Notes under the pieces: model-generated
What the model was told of the DNA's origin: nothing
Databases searched by the model: none
What the model saw: the letters and a program-made list of their open reading frames with translations, nothing else
Program-made: the position numbers and the translations under genes
Shown here: positions 29,575-40,885 of the stretch, piece by piece
Position numbering within the stretch: position 1 is the first letter of the stretch
Layout: each line of letters opens with the position of its first letter
From: F1-60-MAGs149 sp044369995
GTDB lineage: Bacteria; Actinomycetota; Thermoleophilia; Gaiellales; F1-60-MAGs149
Direction of reading: 5' to 3'
NCBI GenBank assembly: GCA_044369995.1
Contig: JBILWG010000002.1
Coordinates: 1-52,015, forward strand
DNA length: 52,015 nucleotides

Positions 29575-30828
29575 GTGGCGACGACGGAGAAGACCGTGGT
29601 GTGGCCGCAGCAGGACATCCTGCAGCCCGTGCCGTCCGAGCTCTGGCCGGACTCCGACAATCCGGACCTGCTCGAGATCAACCTCGGACCGAACCACCCG
29701 TCGACGCACGGAGTGCTCCGCGTCATCACCACGCTGGACGGCGAGGTCGTGGTCGGCGTCAAGTGCGAGGTCGGCTACGTCCACACCGGCATCGAGAAGA
29801 ACATCGAGCAGAAGACGTACTGGAAGGCGATTCCGTACGTGCCGCGGATGGACTACCTGTCCTTCTTCAGCGGCGAGACGGCGTTCTGCATGGCGACGGA
29901 GAAGGCGCTCGAGCTGGAGGTGCCGCGCCGCGCCGAGTGGATCCGCGTGATCTTCCAGGAACTGGCGCGCATCCACTCGCATCTCGTGTTCCTCGGCACC
30001 GGCTCGGTGGATCTCGGCGGCATCGCCCTGCTCTTCTACTGCTTCCGGGCCCGCGATGAGGTGCTCGACCTGTTCGAGCTGGCGACCGGTGCGCGTATGC
30101 ATCCGCGCTATTGCCAGGTCGGCGGGGTTGCGGAGGATCTGCCGAAGGGCTTCGAGCCGCGTTGCCGCGAGGTGATCGCCTTCATGCGCGATCAGCTCGA
30201 GCAGTACGACGAGCTGATCGGCGCCAATCCGATCTGGCTGCAGCGCACCAAGGGCATCGGCATCCTGTCGCCGGACTTCGCGATCAAGATGGGCATGACG
30301 GGTCCGAACCTGCGCGCCTCGGGCGTGCCGTACGACCTGCGCTCGGCCAACGGCGGCTACGGCGCCTACCGCGAGCTCGACTTCACACCCGTCACGGAGC
30401 AGGGCGGCGACGTCCACGCGCGCTTCCGCGTCCGCATCGAGGAGATGCGCTCGTCGCTCGACCTGATCGAGAAGGCGCTCGACGGCCTGCCCGAGGGGCC
30501 GACGATCACCGACGATCGCAAGGTCGCGCTGCCGCCGCGCCACGAGCTGCACACCTCGATGGAGTCGCTGATCCATCACTTCAAGCTGGTCACCGAGGGC
30601 TTCGAGGTGCCGGCCGGCGAGGTGTACGCGCCGATCGAGTCGGCGCGCGGCGAGTTCGGCTTCCACCTCGTCTCCGACGGGAGCGCGAAGCCCTGGCGCG
30701 TGCGCCTGCACGGCCCCGCTTTCGTGCTGCTGCAGTCGTTCGCGAAGCTCTGCGAGGGGGTCTACCTCGCGGACCTGATCGCCATCCTCGCCTCGATCGA
30801 TCCCGTGCTGGGAGACGTGGACCGCTGA
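29575..30828 (+). CDS. nuoD: NADH-quinone oxidoreductase subunit D
   Basis: A 417-residue 49-kDa-type subunit related to the large subunit of NiFe hydrogenases. INLGPNHPSTHGVLR near residues 35-49 contains the quinone-site His region, followed by VGYVHTGIEKN and YVPRMDYLS. The C-terminus GVYLADLIAILASIDPVLGDVDR is diagnostic. The GTG at 29575 is chosen because a GAGG lies about 7 nt upstream; an in-frame ATG at 29563 would add only four residues. It shares one base with nuoE (TGATG). Confidence 0.94.
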   Translation: MATTEKTVVWPQQDILQPVPSELWPDSDNPDLLEINLGPNHPSTHGVLRVITTLDGEVVVGVKCEVGYVHTGIEKNIEQKTYWKAIPYVPRMDYLSFFSGETAFCMATEKALELEVPRRAEWIRVIFQELARIHSHLVFLGTGSVDLGGIALLFYCFRARDEVLDLFELATGARMHPRYCQVGGVAEDLPKGFEPRCREVIAFMRDQLEQYDELIGANPIWLQRTKGIGILSPDFAIKMGMTGPNLRASGVPYDLRSANGGYGAYRELDFTPVTEQGGDVHARFRVRIEEMRSSLDLIEKALDGLPEGPTITDDRKVALPPRHELHTSMESLIHHFKLVTEGFEVPAGEVYAPIESARGEFGFHLVSDGSAKPWRVRLHGPAFVLLQSFAKLCEGVYLADLIAILASIDPVLGDVDR

Positions 30829-31319
30829 TGAGCGACACCCTCTACGACGAGATCCAGCGCGAGATCGCCAAGTACCCGGACCGGCGGAGCGCGATCCTGC
30901 CGGCGCTGCGCCACGCGCAGGAGCACTACGGCTGGCTGTCGACCGAGGCGATCGAAGCCGTGGCCGATGCGCTCGACCTGCCGCCGGCGCGCTGTCTCGC
31001 CGTGGCGTCCTTCTACGACATGTTCTTCCTGCAGCCCGTCGGCGAGCACATGGTCGAGGTCTGCACGAACCTGTCGTGCGCGCTGATCGGCGCCGATCGC
31101 CTGCTGAAGGAGTTCGAGCGCGAGCTCGAGATCACCGCACCCGGCACGAGCGCCGATGGCATGATCACGCTGCGGTGCGTGGAATGCATGGGCGGCTGCG
31201 GCTGGGGTCCCGTCGTGTCCGTCGACGAGGAGTACGAGGAGCACTTCAAGATCGAGGATGTCGCGCCGCTGCTCGAGCGGCTGCGCAGCACCTCCCGACC
31301 GAGTGAGAGCCATGCCTGA
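30828..31319 (+). CDS. nuoE: NADH-quinone oxidoreductase subunit E
   Basis: A 163-residue subunit of the NADH-dehydrogenase module with a thioredoxin-like 2Fe-2S domain (N1a). The four Cys ligands are in VCTNLSCALIG and VECMGGCGWGP. The N-terminal helical part (AILPALRHAQEHYGWLS) is typical. It overlaps nuoF by 8 bp. Confidence 0.94.
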   Translation: MSDTLYDEIQREIAKYPDRRSAILPALRHAQEHYGWLSTEAIEAVADALDLPPARCLAVASFYDMFFLQPVGEHMVEVCTNLSCALIGADRLLKEFERELEITAPGTSADGMITLRCVECMGGCGWGPVVSVDEEYEEHFKIEDVAPLLERLRSTSRPSESHA

Positions 31320-32661
31320 GGCCCCGACCTTCGCCCAGCCCGATGCGAACGCCCTGCTGCTGCCGTTTGCGGGCAGCCGTCGTGAGATTGCCGAGTACGA
31401 GGCCAACGGTGGCTACGACTCGCTGCGCAAGTCCCTCGGCATGACGAGCGAGCAGCTCGTCGACGAGATGATCGCGTCGAACCTGCGCGGCCGTGGCGGC
31501 GCCGGCTTCCCCGCGGGCCGGAAGGCGTCGTTCCTGGCGCCGGGCGTGGACCGCTACCTCGTCATCAACGGCGACGAGTCCGAGCCGGGCACGTTCAAGG
31601 ACCGCGAGATCATCCTGCGCAACCCGCACATGCTGATCGAGGGCATCATCATCTACCTGTGGATGATCCGCGGTGCCGGCGCGTACATCTACATCCGCGG
31701 CGAGTACGCCAAGGAGGCCGCGATCCTCGAGGGCGCGATCGCGCAGGCGCGCGAGAAGGGCTATATCGGGTCGCCGCTGCCGGGCACCGACTACGTCGCG
31801 AACGTCTACGTCCATCGTGGTGCCGGTGCCTACATCTGCGGTGAGGAGACGGCGCTGCTGTCCTCGCTCAACGGCGAGCGCGGCCAGCCGACGGCGAAGC
31901 CGCCGTTCCCGGCCGTGTCCGGTGCCTTCAAGAAGCCGACGCTGCTCAACAACGTCGAGACCGTCGCGACCGTGCCGGTGATCATCGGCATGGGGGGCGC
32001 AGCCTACGCGGGCGTCGGCACGGAGCAGTCGACGGGCACCAAGATGTTCTCGCTGTCCGGCCACGTCAACAACCCCGGCAACTACGAGATGCCGCTGTCG
32101 GCGACGTACCGCGACCTCATCGAGGGCAAGGGCGGCGGACTGCCGGAGGGTCGCACGCTGAAGGCGTTCGTGCCGGGTGGCTCGTCGATGCCGATCCTGA
32201 TGCCGAACCAGCTCGACACGGGTCTGGCCTTCGAGGCCGTCGTCGCCGCCGGCTCGATGGCCGGCTCGGGCGCCGTGATCGTCGTGGACGACCGCACCTG
32301 CATGGTGCGCTTCGCGCTGCGCACCGCCGAGTTCTACATGCACGAGTCGTGCGGCAAGTGCACGCCGTGTCGTGAGGGCACGCGCTGGATCACCGAGCTG
32401 CTGCGCAAGCAGGAGGCCGGCCTGGGCACGCTCGAGGAGATCGACCTGCTGCTCGAGATCTGCAACCGCGTCGAGGGCAACTGCCTGTGCGTGCTCGGCG
32501 ACGCGTGCGCCATGCCCGTGCGCAGCCACATCAACAACTTCCGCCACGAGTTCGAGGAGCACTGCCGCCTCGGCCGGTGCACCTGCCCGGACGACGCGCC
32601 GATGAGCGAGCTCTACCCGCCGCTCTTGAAGGCGCCTCTGCCGATGGTGACCGCCGGATGA
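31312..32661 (+). CDS. nuoF: NADH-quinone oxidoreductase subunit F (FMN and NADH site)
   Basis: A 449-residue flavoprotein. NLRGRGGAGFPAGRK is the NADH/FMN loop, VINGDESEPGTFKDR the FMN-contact segment, and ESCGKCTPCREGTRW with the later GNCLCVLGDACA the N3 4Fe-4S ligands. After the standard core it has a short extra Cys-bearing tail (HCRLGRCTCPDDAP). It overlaps nuoG in ATGA. Confidence 0.95.
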   Translation: MPEAPTFAQPDANALLLPFAGSRREIAEYEANGGYDSLRKSLGMTSEQLVDEMIASNLRGRGGAGFPAGRKASFLAPGVDRYLVINGDESEPGTFKDREIILRNPHMLIEGIIIYLWMIRGAGAYIYIRGEYAKEAAILEGAIAQAREKGYIGSPLPGTDYVANVYVHRGAGAYICGEETALLSSLNGERGQPTAKPPFPAVSGAFKKPTLLNNVETVATVPVIIGMGGAAYAGVGTEQSTGTKMFSLSGHVNNPGNYEMPLSATYRDLIEGKGGGLPEGRTLKAFVPGGSSMPILMPNQLDTGLAFEAVVAAGSMAGSGAVIVVDDRTCMVRFALRTAEFYMHESCGKCTPCREGTRWITELLRKQEAGLGTLEEIDLLLEICNRVEGNCLCVLGDACAMPVRSHINNFRHEFEEHCRLGRCTCPDDAPMSELYPPLLKAPLPMVTAG

Positions 32662-35051
32662 GCGCAACGCAGACCGACCTCGTCACGCTCTCGGTCGACG
32701 GGCGCGAGATCACCGTGCCGAAGGGCACCTCGCTGGTGGTTGCCGCCGCCGAGCAGGCGGGCATCGAGATTCCGGTCTTCTGCTACGAGCCGCGTCTCGG
32801 CCCGCCGATCGGCGCGTGCCGCATGTGCCTCGTCGAGATCGAGGGAGCGCCGAAGCTCCAGGCCGCGTGCACCCTCACGTGCACGGACGGCATGGTCGTC
32901 AAGACGGCCGGCACCTCGGAGCAGGCCAAGGAGGCGCAGGACGCCGTCCTCGAGTTCATGCTGCTCAACCATCCGCTCGACTGCCCCGTCTGCGACAAGG
33001 GCGGCGAGTGCCCGCTGCAGGACCTGACGTTCAAGTACGGCCCCGGCACCACGCGCATGACGCTGCCGAAGCGCACGTACGAGAAGCCGCTGCCGATCTC
33101 GCCGGCGATCGTGCTCGACCGCGAGCGCTGCATCCTCTGCTACCGCTGCACCCGCTTCTCGAGCGACGTCGCCGAGGACGGCGAGCTGGTGGCGCGCGAG
33201 CGCGGCGCGCAGAGCGTGATCGCCACGTTCAACGAGCAGCCGTATGCCAACGCCTTCTCCGGCAACGTCACCGAGCTCTGCCCGGTTGGCGCCCTGCTGC
33301 CGACGGCGTACCGCTTCAAGGCGCGGCCGTGGGAGATCGTCAACATCCCGACGGTCTGCACCGGCTGCTCGACCGGCTGCAACACGTGGTCGACGCTGCG
33401 CGAGAACAAGGTCGAGCGCATCCTCTCCCGCAACCATCCCGGCGTCGATGAGGGCTGGCTGTGCGACAAGGGCCGCTTCGCCCGCTACGAGCCGCGCTCC
33501 GAGCGCATCGCGACGCCGCTCGTGCGCGAGGTCGCCGGGCTCGAGCCGGCGGCGTGGGATGACGCGCTGCGCACGCTGGCCCAGCGCCTGCGCCACCAGG
33601 CCGCCGCGGTCGGCGAGGGTGCCGTCGCGATCGTGACCGGTGGCAACCTGACGAACGAGGAGGCCGCTGGCTGGGCCGCCATCGCCGCCGACCTCAAGGC
33701 CCGTACCGCCTCTGCGCCGATCGCCGCCGCCGCCGAGTGGGAGCGCGTCGCCGCCTATCAGGCGCCTCTGGCCGCGATCGACACCGCCGACGCGGTGCTC
33801 GTGATCGGCGATCAGGAGCCGGGCGATCGCGCCGGCACCGTCGAGCTGCGCATCCGCAAGGCCCGTCGCGACGGTGCCCACCTCGCCATCGTCGGCCCGG
33901 GTGGCTCGAGCCTCGAGGCCGATGCCCGCTCCTTCATCCGCACGCAGCCGGGCGCCGGCTCGGCGATGCTCGCGGCGTTGACCGCCGCGGTGATCGAGGC
34001 CGGGGGAGAGCGCATCCGCACCGACGCCACGGCCGCGGGCTCCGTCGACACGCTCGCGCAGTTGGCGGGCGCCGACGTCGCGCAGGTGCGCGAGCTGGCG
34101 GGCGTGCTCGTCGCCGCGGAGCGACCCGTGCTGCTGATCACCGACCACGTGGCGGTCGCCGAGATCGAGGCGCTGGCCTGGGTCCTCGGTCTCGATCGCA
34201 CCGAGGGTGGCGTCGTGCCGCTCCCGATCGGCGCCAACGAGCGCGGCGAGCGTGCCGTCGGCCTGGTCGGCGGCTGGGACGAGCTCCTCCCGGCGCTCGA
34301 GGCCGGCGACATCAAGGCGATCGTCTTCGTCGGCGCCGACCCCGTCATGGAGAGCACCGACAGCGAGCGCTGGCAGATGGCCCTCGCGCAGACCGAGCTC
34401 GTGGTCTCCGTGGCGCCGTTCACCAACGGCGTCACCTCGCAGTCGCAGCTCGTGCTGCCCCTCGATGTCGATCACGAGCGCGACGGCACGATCACGAACC
34501 TCGAGGGACGCATCCAGCGCATCCGCCCCTCGCTGGCGCCCGCCTCCGGCGTGCCGCTGATCGAGTGGACGAGCCGGCTCGGCGGATTCCTCGACGTGGC
34601 CGTGCAGGGCAATCCTGGCAAGGCCTTCGACGAGCTGGCCGCCACGCGTCCCGCCTTCGGCGGCCTCGCCTGGAAGGAGCTCGGCGAGCGCGCCGACCTG
34701 GACCAGTCCCGCCCCGTGGCAGCGGCGCCCAGTGGTGTGCCCGCGCCGACTGCGCCGGCGACCGCCGCCGATGGCCAGCTGCGCCTGATCGCGCCGCGGC
34801 CGCTGATGAGCGGCGCCGCGGTCGCCCGTACCGAGTCGCTCGCCCACCAGCGCGCGGCCTGGGTGATGGTGAGCCACGCCGACGCCGAGCAGCAGGGCAT
34901 CAGCCGCGGTGACGAGGTCGTCGTGCGTCACGCCGCCGGCGAGCACCTCGGTACCGCGCGCATCTCGCGACGCCTGCACCCGGGCACCGTGCGCATCAAC
35001 TGGAGCGGTGCCGCCGGCACCGGCCTGTCCGCCACCCTGGGAGCCAAGTAG
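32658..35051 (+). CDS. nuoG: NADH-quinone oxidoreductase subunit G
   Basis: A 797-residue subunit. The 2Fe-2S N1b ligands are in FCYEPRLGPPIGACRMCLVE and later CTLTCTDG. The His-ligated N5 site is in NHPLDCPVCDKGGECPLQD, and N4 in CILCYRCTRF with LCPVGALL. A CTGCSTGC motif followed by GWLCDKGRF gives the four Cys of the additional N7 cluster, which only some bacteria keep. The C-terminal half is a molybdopterin-oxidoreductase-like domain without a cofactor role. An alanine/proline-rich linker near residues 690-710 precedes the last domain. Confidence 0.94.
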   Translation: MSATQTDLVTLSVDGREITVPKGTSLVVAAAEQAGIEIPVFCYEPRLGPPIGACRMCLVEIEGAPKLQAACTLTCTDGMVVKTAGTSEQAKEAQDAVLEFMLLNHPLDCPVCDKGGECPLQDLTFKYGPGTTRMTLPKRTYEKPLPISPAIVLDRERCILCYRCTRFSSDVAEDGELVARERGAQSVIATFNEQPYANAFSGNVTELCPVGALLPTAYRFKARPWEIVNIPTVCTGCSTGCNTWSTLRENKVERILSRNHPGVDEGWLCDKGRFARYEPRSERIATPLVREVAGLEPAAWDDALRTLAQRLRHQAAAVGEGAVAIVTGGNLTNEEAAGWAAIAADLKARTASAPIAAAAEWERVAAYQAPLAAIDTADAVLVIGDQEPGDRAGTVELRIRKARRDGAHLAIVGPGGSSLEADARSFIRTQPGAGSAMLAALTAAVIEAGGERIRTDATAAGSVDTLAQLAGADVAQVRELAGVLVAAERPVLLITDHVAVAEIEALAWVLGLDRTEGGVVPLPIGANERGERAVGLVGGWDELLPALEAGDIKAIVFVGADPVMESTDSERWQMALAQTELVVSVAPFTNGVTSQSQLVLPLDVDHERDGTITNLEGRIQRIRPSLAPASGVPLIEWTSRLGGFLDVAVQGNPGKAFDELAATRPAFGGLAWKELGERADLDQSRPVAAAPSGVPAPTAPATAADGQLRLIAPRPLMSGAAVARTESLAHQRAAWVMVSHADAEQQGISRGDEVVVRHAAGEHLGTARISRRLHPGTVRINWSGAAGTGLSATLGAK

Positions 35052-35055
35052 CGGC

Positions 35056-36042
35056 ATGGTCGACGGGGTCATCGCAACGCTGATCAAGGGCTTCGTCCTG
35101 ATCAACATCCTGATGGTGTTCTTCGCCTTCATGACGTGGGTCGAGCGCAAGCTGATCGGACGCTTCCAGGCGCGCTACGGCCCGAACCGCGTCGGCCCGT
35201 ACGGCCTGCTGCAGCCGATCGCCGACCTCGGCAAGATGCTGCAGAAGGAGAACATGGTCCCCGAGGGCGCGCGACCGAAGCTGTACATGTTCGCGCCGTT
35301 CATCGCGATGGCCTGTGCACTCGGCGCCTTCGGCCTGATGCCGTTCGGCAACGTGGCCACGCTGCCGTTCACCGACTACACGTTCCACCTCTACATCGCC
35401 GACACGACCGTCTCGCTGCTCGTCGTCGCCGCGATCGGCTCGCTCGGCTTCTACGGCCTGCTGATCGGCGGCTGGGCGTCGTCCTCGAAGTACGCCCTGC
35501 TCGGCGGCATGCGCGCGATCGCGCAGCTCGTCTCGTACGAGGTGGCATTCACCCTCGCCGTGATCGGCGTGATCATCCAGGCCGGCTCGCTCTCGTTCGT
35601 GACGATCTCGAACGCGCAGGACAACCTCTGGTACTTCATCCCGCAGATCCTCGGCTTCCTCGTCTTCTTCGTGGCCGCGGTCGCCGAGTCGAATCGCCCG
35701 CCGTTCGACCTGACCGAGGCCGACGGCGAGGTGGTCGCCGGCTACCACACCGAGTACGGCGGCATGCGGTACGCGATGTTCGCCGCCGCCGAGTTCGTCA
35801 ACGCGATCACCCTCTCGGCACTCGGTGCCGTGCTCTTCTTCGGCGGGCCGAGCGGCCCGTACCTGCCGGGTCCGCTCTGGATGCTGATCAAGATCGGCGC
35901 CTTCCTGTTCGTCCTGATCTGGATCCGTGCCACGCTGCCGCGTGTGCGATTCGATCAGCTGATGAAGCTGGGCTGGAAGGTCCTGCTGCCCGTGGCCACC
36001 CTCAACCTGCTGCTCACCGCGGCAGTGGTCGTCTACACGTAG
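35056..36042 (+). CDS. nuoH: NADH-quinone oxidoreductase subunit H
   Basis: A 328-residue membrane subunit with about eight helices that forms the quinone-entry channel. WVERKLIGRFQARYGPNRVG near residues 27-46, LQPIADLGKMLQKE, and the acidic loop ESNRPPFDLTEADGEVVAGYHTEY are the conserved hallmarks. It starts 4 bp after the nuoG stop. Confidence 0.95.
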   Translation: MVDGVIATLIKGFVLINILMVFFAFMTWVERKLIGRFQARYGPNRVGPYGLLQPIADLGKMLQKENMVPEGARPKLYMFAPFIAMACALGAFGLMPFGNVATLPFTDYTFHLYIADTTVSLLVVAAIGSLGFYGLLIGGWASSSKYALLGGMRAIAQLVSYEVAFTLAVIGVIIQAGSLSFVTISNAQDNLWYFIPQILGFLVFFVAAVAESNRPPFDLTEADGEVVAGYHTEYGGMRYAMFAAAEFVNAITLSALGAVLFFGGPSGPYLPGPLWMLIKIGAFLFVLIWIRATLPRVRFDQLMKLGWKVLLPVATLNLLLTAAVVVYT

Positions 36043-36052
36043 GAGGCTGGCG

Positions 36053-36586
36053 ATGCTCGATTCCGTCAAGGGCTTCTCGACGACGTTCCGTCACCTGTTC
36101 CACAAGCCCATCACCCAGCAGTACCCCGAGTACAAGCGACCGGTCTATCCGCGCTTCCGCGGCCGGCATCAGCTGCACCGCCACGACAACGGGCTGGAGA
36201 AGTGCGTCGGCTGTTCGCTCTGCGCCGCGGCCTGTCCGTCCGACTGCATCCGCGTCGTGCCAGCCGAGAACACGCCCGACAATCGCGTGTCCGCCGGCGA
36301 GCGCCACGCCCGTATCTACGAGATCAACATGGCGCGCTGCATCTTCTGCGGCTACTGCGAGCTGGCCTGCCCGTTCGACGCGATCACGCTCGGCAACGAC
36401 TTCGAGCTGTCGGAGATCTCGCGCGAGGCGCTGGTCTACACGAAGAGCATGCTGCTCGAGAAGCCCGCGCTGCGCACGCCGTCCGAGGCGATCGATCCGT
36501 ACGACGTGCCCGCTCAGGGCGAGGAGCACGTGCTCGGCATGTACGACATCGTCACGGCGACCGATCCGGAAGGGCCGCAGGCCTAA
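36053..36586 (+). CDS. nuoI: NADH-quinone oxidoreductase subunit I
   Basis: A 177-residue ferredoxin-like subunit with two 4Fe-4S clusters (N6a, N6b). The ligands are in CVGCSLCAAACPSDC and CIFCGYCELACPFDA. The N-terminal helix packs against the membrane arm. An AGGAGG ribosome-binding site lies at 36041-36046. Confidence 0.95.
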   Translation: MLDSVKGFSTTFRHLFHKPITQQYPEYKRPVYPRFRGRHQLHRHDNGLEKCVGCSLCAAACPSDCIRVVPAENTPDNRVSAGERHARIYEINMARCIFCGYCELACPFDAITLGNDFELSEISREALVYTKSMLLEKPALRTPSEAIDPYDVPAQGEEHVLGMYDIVTATDPEGPQA

Positions 36587-37201
36587 GTGGGCATCGTCGT
36601 CTTCTTCGTCGCCGCTGCCGCGGCCATCGCCTCGGCGGTCGCCGTCGTCGCGCAGCGCAATCCGTTCGTGTCGGCGCTGGCGCTGCTCGGCAACCTCGTG
36701 TCGCTTGCGGTTCTGATGCTCCTGCTCGAGGCGCAGTTCGTCGCGATCGCGCAGATCATCGTCTACGCCGGCGCGGTGATGGTGATGTTCCTGTTCGTGA
36801 TCGCCTACGTCGGGCCACGCGGCGAGATCGGCCCCGGTGTGCGCAAGCCGTGGCAGGTCTGGCTCGGAATTCTCGCCGGCGCGCTGATCGCGATCCAGGT
36901 CGTCGTCGTCACGTACGGCGCGACGTTCGAGGACTGGGCGCAGATCGACGGCGACTACGGCTCGCCCGCCGCCGTCGGCCAGGCGCTCGTCACCGACTAC
37001 CTGCTCGCCTTCGAGGTCGTGTCCGTGATCCTCTTCATGGGCGCGGTCGCCGGCGTCATCTTCGGCACCGGTGGCCGTCCGCGTCGTCTCTCGACCGACG
37101 AGGTGCTGGCCAAGGAATCCGAGTCGGCCGAGCAGCGTCGTCGCGAGGCCTCGCGTGCCGTGCTCGACGCGGCCCGTGACTCGATGGGGGAGAGCCGCTG
37201 A
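36587..37201 (+). CDS. nuoJ: NADH-quinone oxidoreductase subunit J
   Basis: A 204-residue membrane subunit with five helices. The pi-bulge region of TM3 is in IIVYAGAVMVMFLFVIAYVG. The extra-membrane C-terminal tail is charged and rich in Glu and Arg (EVLAKESESAEQRRREASR), longer than in many members. It starts with GTG directly after the nuoI stop and shares one base with nuoK. Confidence 0.93.
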   Translation: MGIVVFFVAAAAAIASAVAVVAQRNPFVSALALLGNLVSLAVLMLLLEAQFVAIAQIIVYAGAVMVMFLFVIAYVGPRGEIGPGVRKPWQVWLGILAGALIAIQVVVVTYGATFEDWAQIDGDYGSPAAVGQALVTDYLLAFEVVSVILFMGAVAGVIFGTGGRPRRLSTDEVLAKESESAEQRRREASRAVLDAARDSMGESR

Positions 37202-37506
37202 TGGGCGTCGGTCTGCCGCATTTCCTCGCGCTCAGCGGGATCCTCTTCTCGGTCGGCCTCGTCGGCGTCCTGCTGCGACGCAGCCCGTTGACGATCCTGC
37301 TGTCGCTCGAGGTGATGCTCAACTCGGTCAACCTGACGCTCGTCGCGTTCTCGCGCGAGATCGGCGGCTCCGACGGCCAGGTCTTCGCCCTCGTGGTGAT
37401 GGGCATCGCCGCGGCAGAGGTTGTCGTCGGCCTCGGTCTCGTCGTCGCCATGACGCGCCGCGAGATGGTGCTTGATACCGACGAGTTGAGGACGCTGAAC
37501 GGCTAG
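37201..37506 (+). CDS. nuoK: NADH-quinone oxidoreductase subunit K
   Basis: A 101-residue three-helix membrane subunit. The conserved membrane Glu residues lie in LLSLEVMLNSVNL (TM2) and in AAAEVVVGLGLVVA (TM3). Length and position are canonical. Confidence 0.94.
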   Translation: MGVGLPHFLALSGILFSVGLVGVLLRRSPLTILLSLEVMLNSVNLTLVAFSREIGGSDGQVFALVVMGIAAAEVVVGLGLVVAMTRREMVLDTDELRTLNG

Positions 37507-37508
37507 CC

Positions 37509-39424
<1,916 letters not shown>

Positions 39425-39428
<4 letters not shown>

Positions 39429-40885
39429 TCACGGTCTCCTGGCTCATCGCCGTGCCGGCCATCGCCGCCGTGCTGCTCCTGCTCCTGCCGTTCGGGAAGA
39501 AGGCGGCCGGGTATCTCGCGCTGCTCGTCTCGCTGGCCGTCGCCGGTGCCGTGATCGGCTTCATCTACCGCTTCGTGCCGCTGGGCGGTCCGCAGTTCGG
39601 CGACAACGTCGCGTGGATCGAGTCGCTCGGCGTCCGCTGGCATGTCGCCGTCAACGGCGTCTCGCTCGCGATGGTGGCCATCACCGCGCTCATCACGTGC
39701 TGCGCGATCGGCTACGGGATGTGGGCCGGACGCGAGCGCTCCCATGCCTCGTACGCGCTGCTGCTGCTGACCGAGGCGTTCCTGATCATCGTGTTCACCG
39801 CGCAGGATCTCGTCGTCTTCTACGTCGGCTTCGAGGGCATGCTGATTCCGCTGCTGGTCCTGCTCGCCGCCTGGGGCGGCAAGGGGCGCAAGGCGGCGAT
39901 GGTGCAGGTCATCGCCTACACGGCGATGGGCACGCTGCTGATGCTGCTCGCGATCGCCTACCTCGGGTTCACGGCACCGGGTGGACCGAACTTCGACATG
40001 GCCGCGGCGATCGGGCGCGGCAACGACTGGGTCTTCGCCGCCTTCGCGTTCGCGCTGGCGATCAAGTCGCCGCTGTTCCCGTTCCACGGCTGGGTGCTCC
40101 CGGCCTACCGTGAGGCGTCGCCCGAGGTCGCGGCGGTGCTGTCCGGCGTCGCCTCCAAGGCCGGTGGCTTCGCCTTCCTCGCCGTGCTGATCCCGCTGTT
40201 CCCCGCGCAGGCCGCCGAGTACGCGTGGATCTTCATCGCCCTCGGCACGATCGGCTTCCTGTACGGCGCGTTCCTCGCCTTCCGCCAGCCCGACGGGCGT
40301 GGCGTCGTCGCCTACTCGTCGGTGGCGCAGATGTCCTTCGTGATCCTCGGCGTCTTCCTGCTGGATTCGCGCGGTGCCACCGGCGCCACCTTCCAGATGG
40401 TCAACCACGCGCTTGTGTCGGCGGGGCTGTTCCTCCTTGCGGGCTGGCTCGAGACGCAGGCCGGCTCCGGCTCCTTCAAGCACCTGGGTGGGCTGGCGCG
40501 CAGCCGCCCCGTGCTCGCCACGACCGCGCTGATCCTCGGCATGGCCGCCCTTGCCGTGCCCGGTTCGAGCGTCTTCGCCTCGGAGTTCCTGATCATGCTC
40601 GGTGCGTTCGAGCACTCCTGGTGGCTCGGGGCGATCGTCGCGCTCGGCGTCGTGTTCGCGGCGATGTACATGCTGCGCTGGATCTCCGCGGTGCTGCACG
40701 AGCGCGAGGGCGATTTCGTGGGCACGCTCAACCCGCCGGATCTGCGCCGTGGCGCGCTGGTCTGCATCCTGCCGATCGTGCTCTGCCTGATCGGGCTGAG
40801 CGTTGCGCCCGCCCAGTTCACCGATCGCGTCGACGCGGCGGCGACCGCCATGGTCACGATGGCGGCTGAGGAGGCGGGACGATGA
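39425..40885 (+). CDS. nuoM: NADH-quinone oxidoreductase subunit M
   Basis: A 486-residue antiporter-like subunit with about fourteen helices. The key charged residues are in YVGFEGMLIPLLVLL and AIKSPLFPFHGWVLPAYREASPEVAAVLSG, the family signature. It overlaps nuoN in ATGA. Confidence 0.94.
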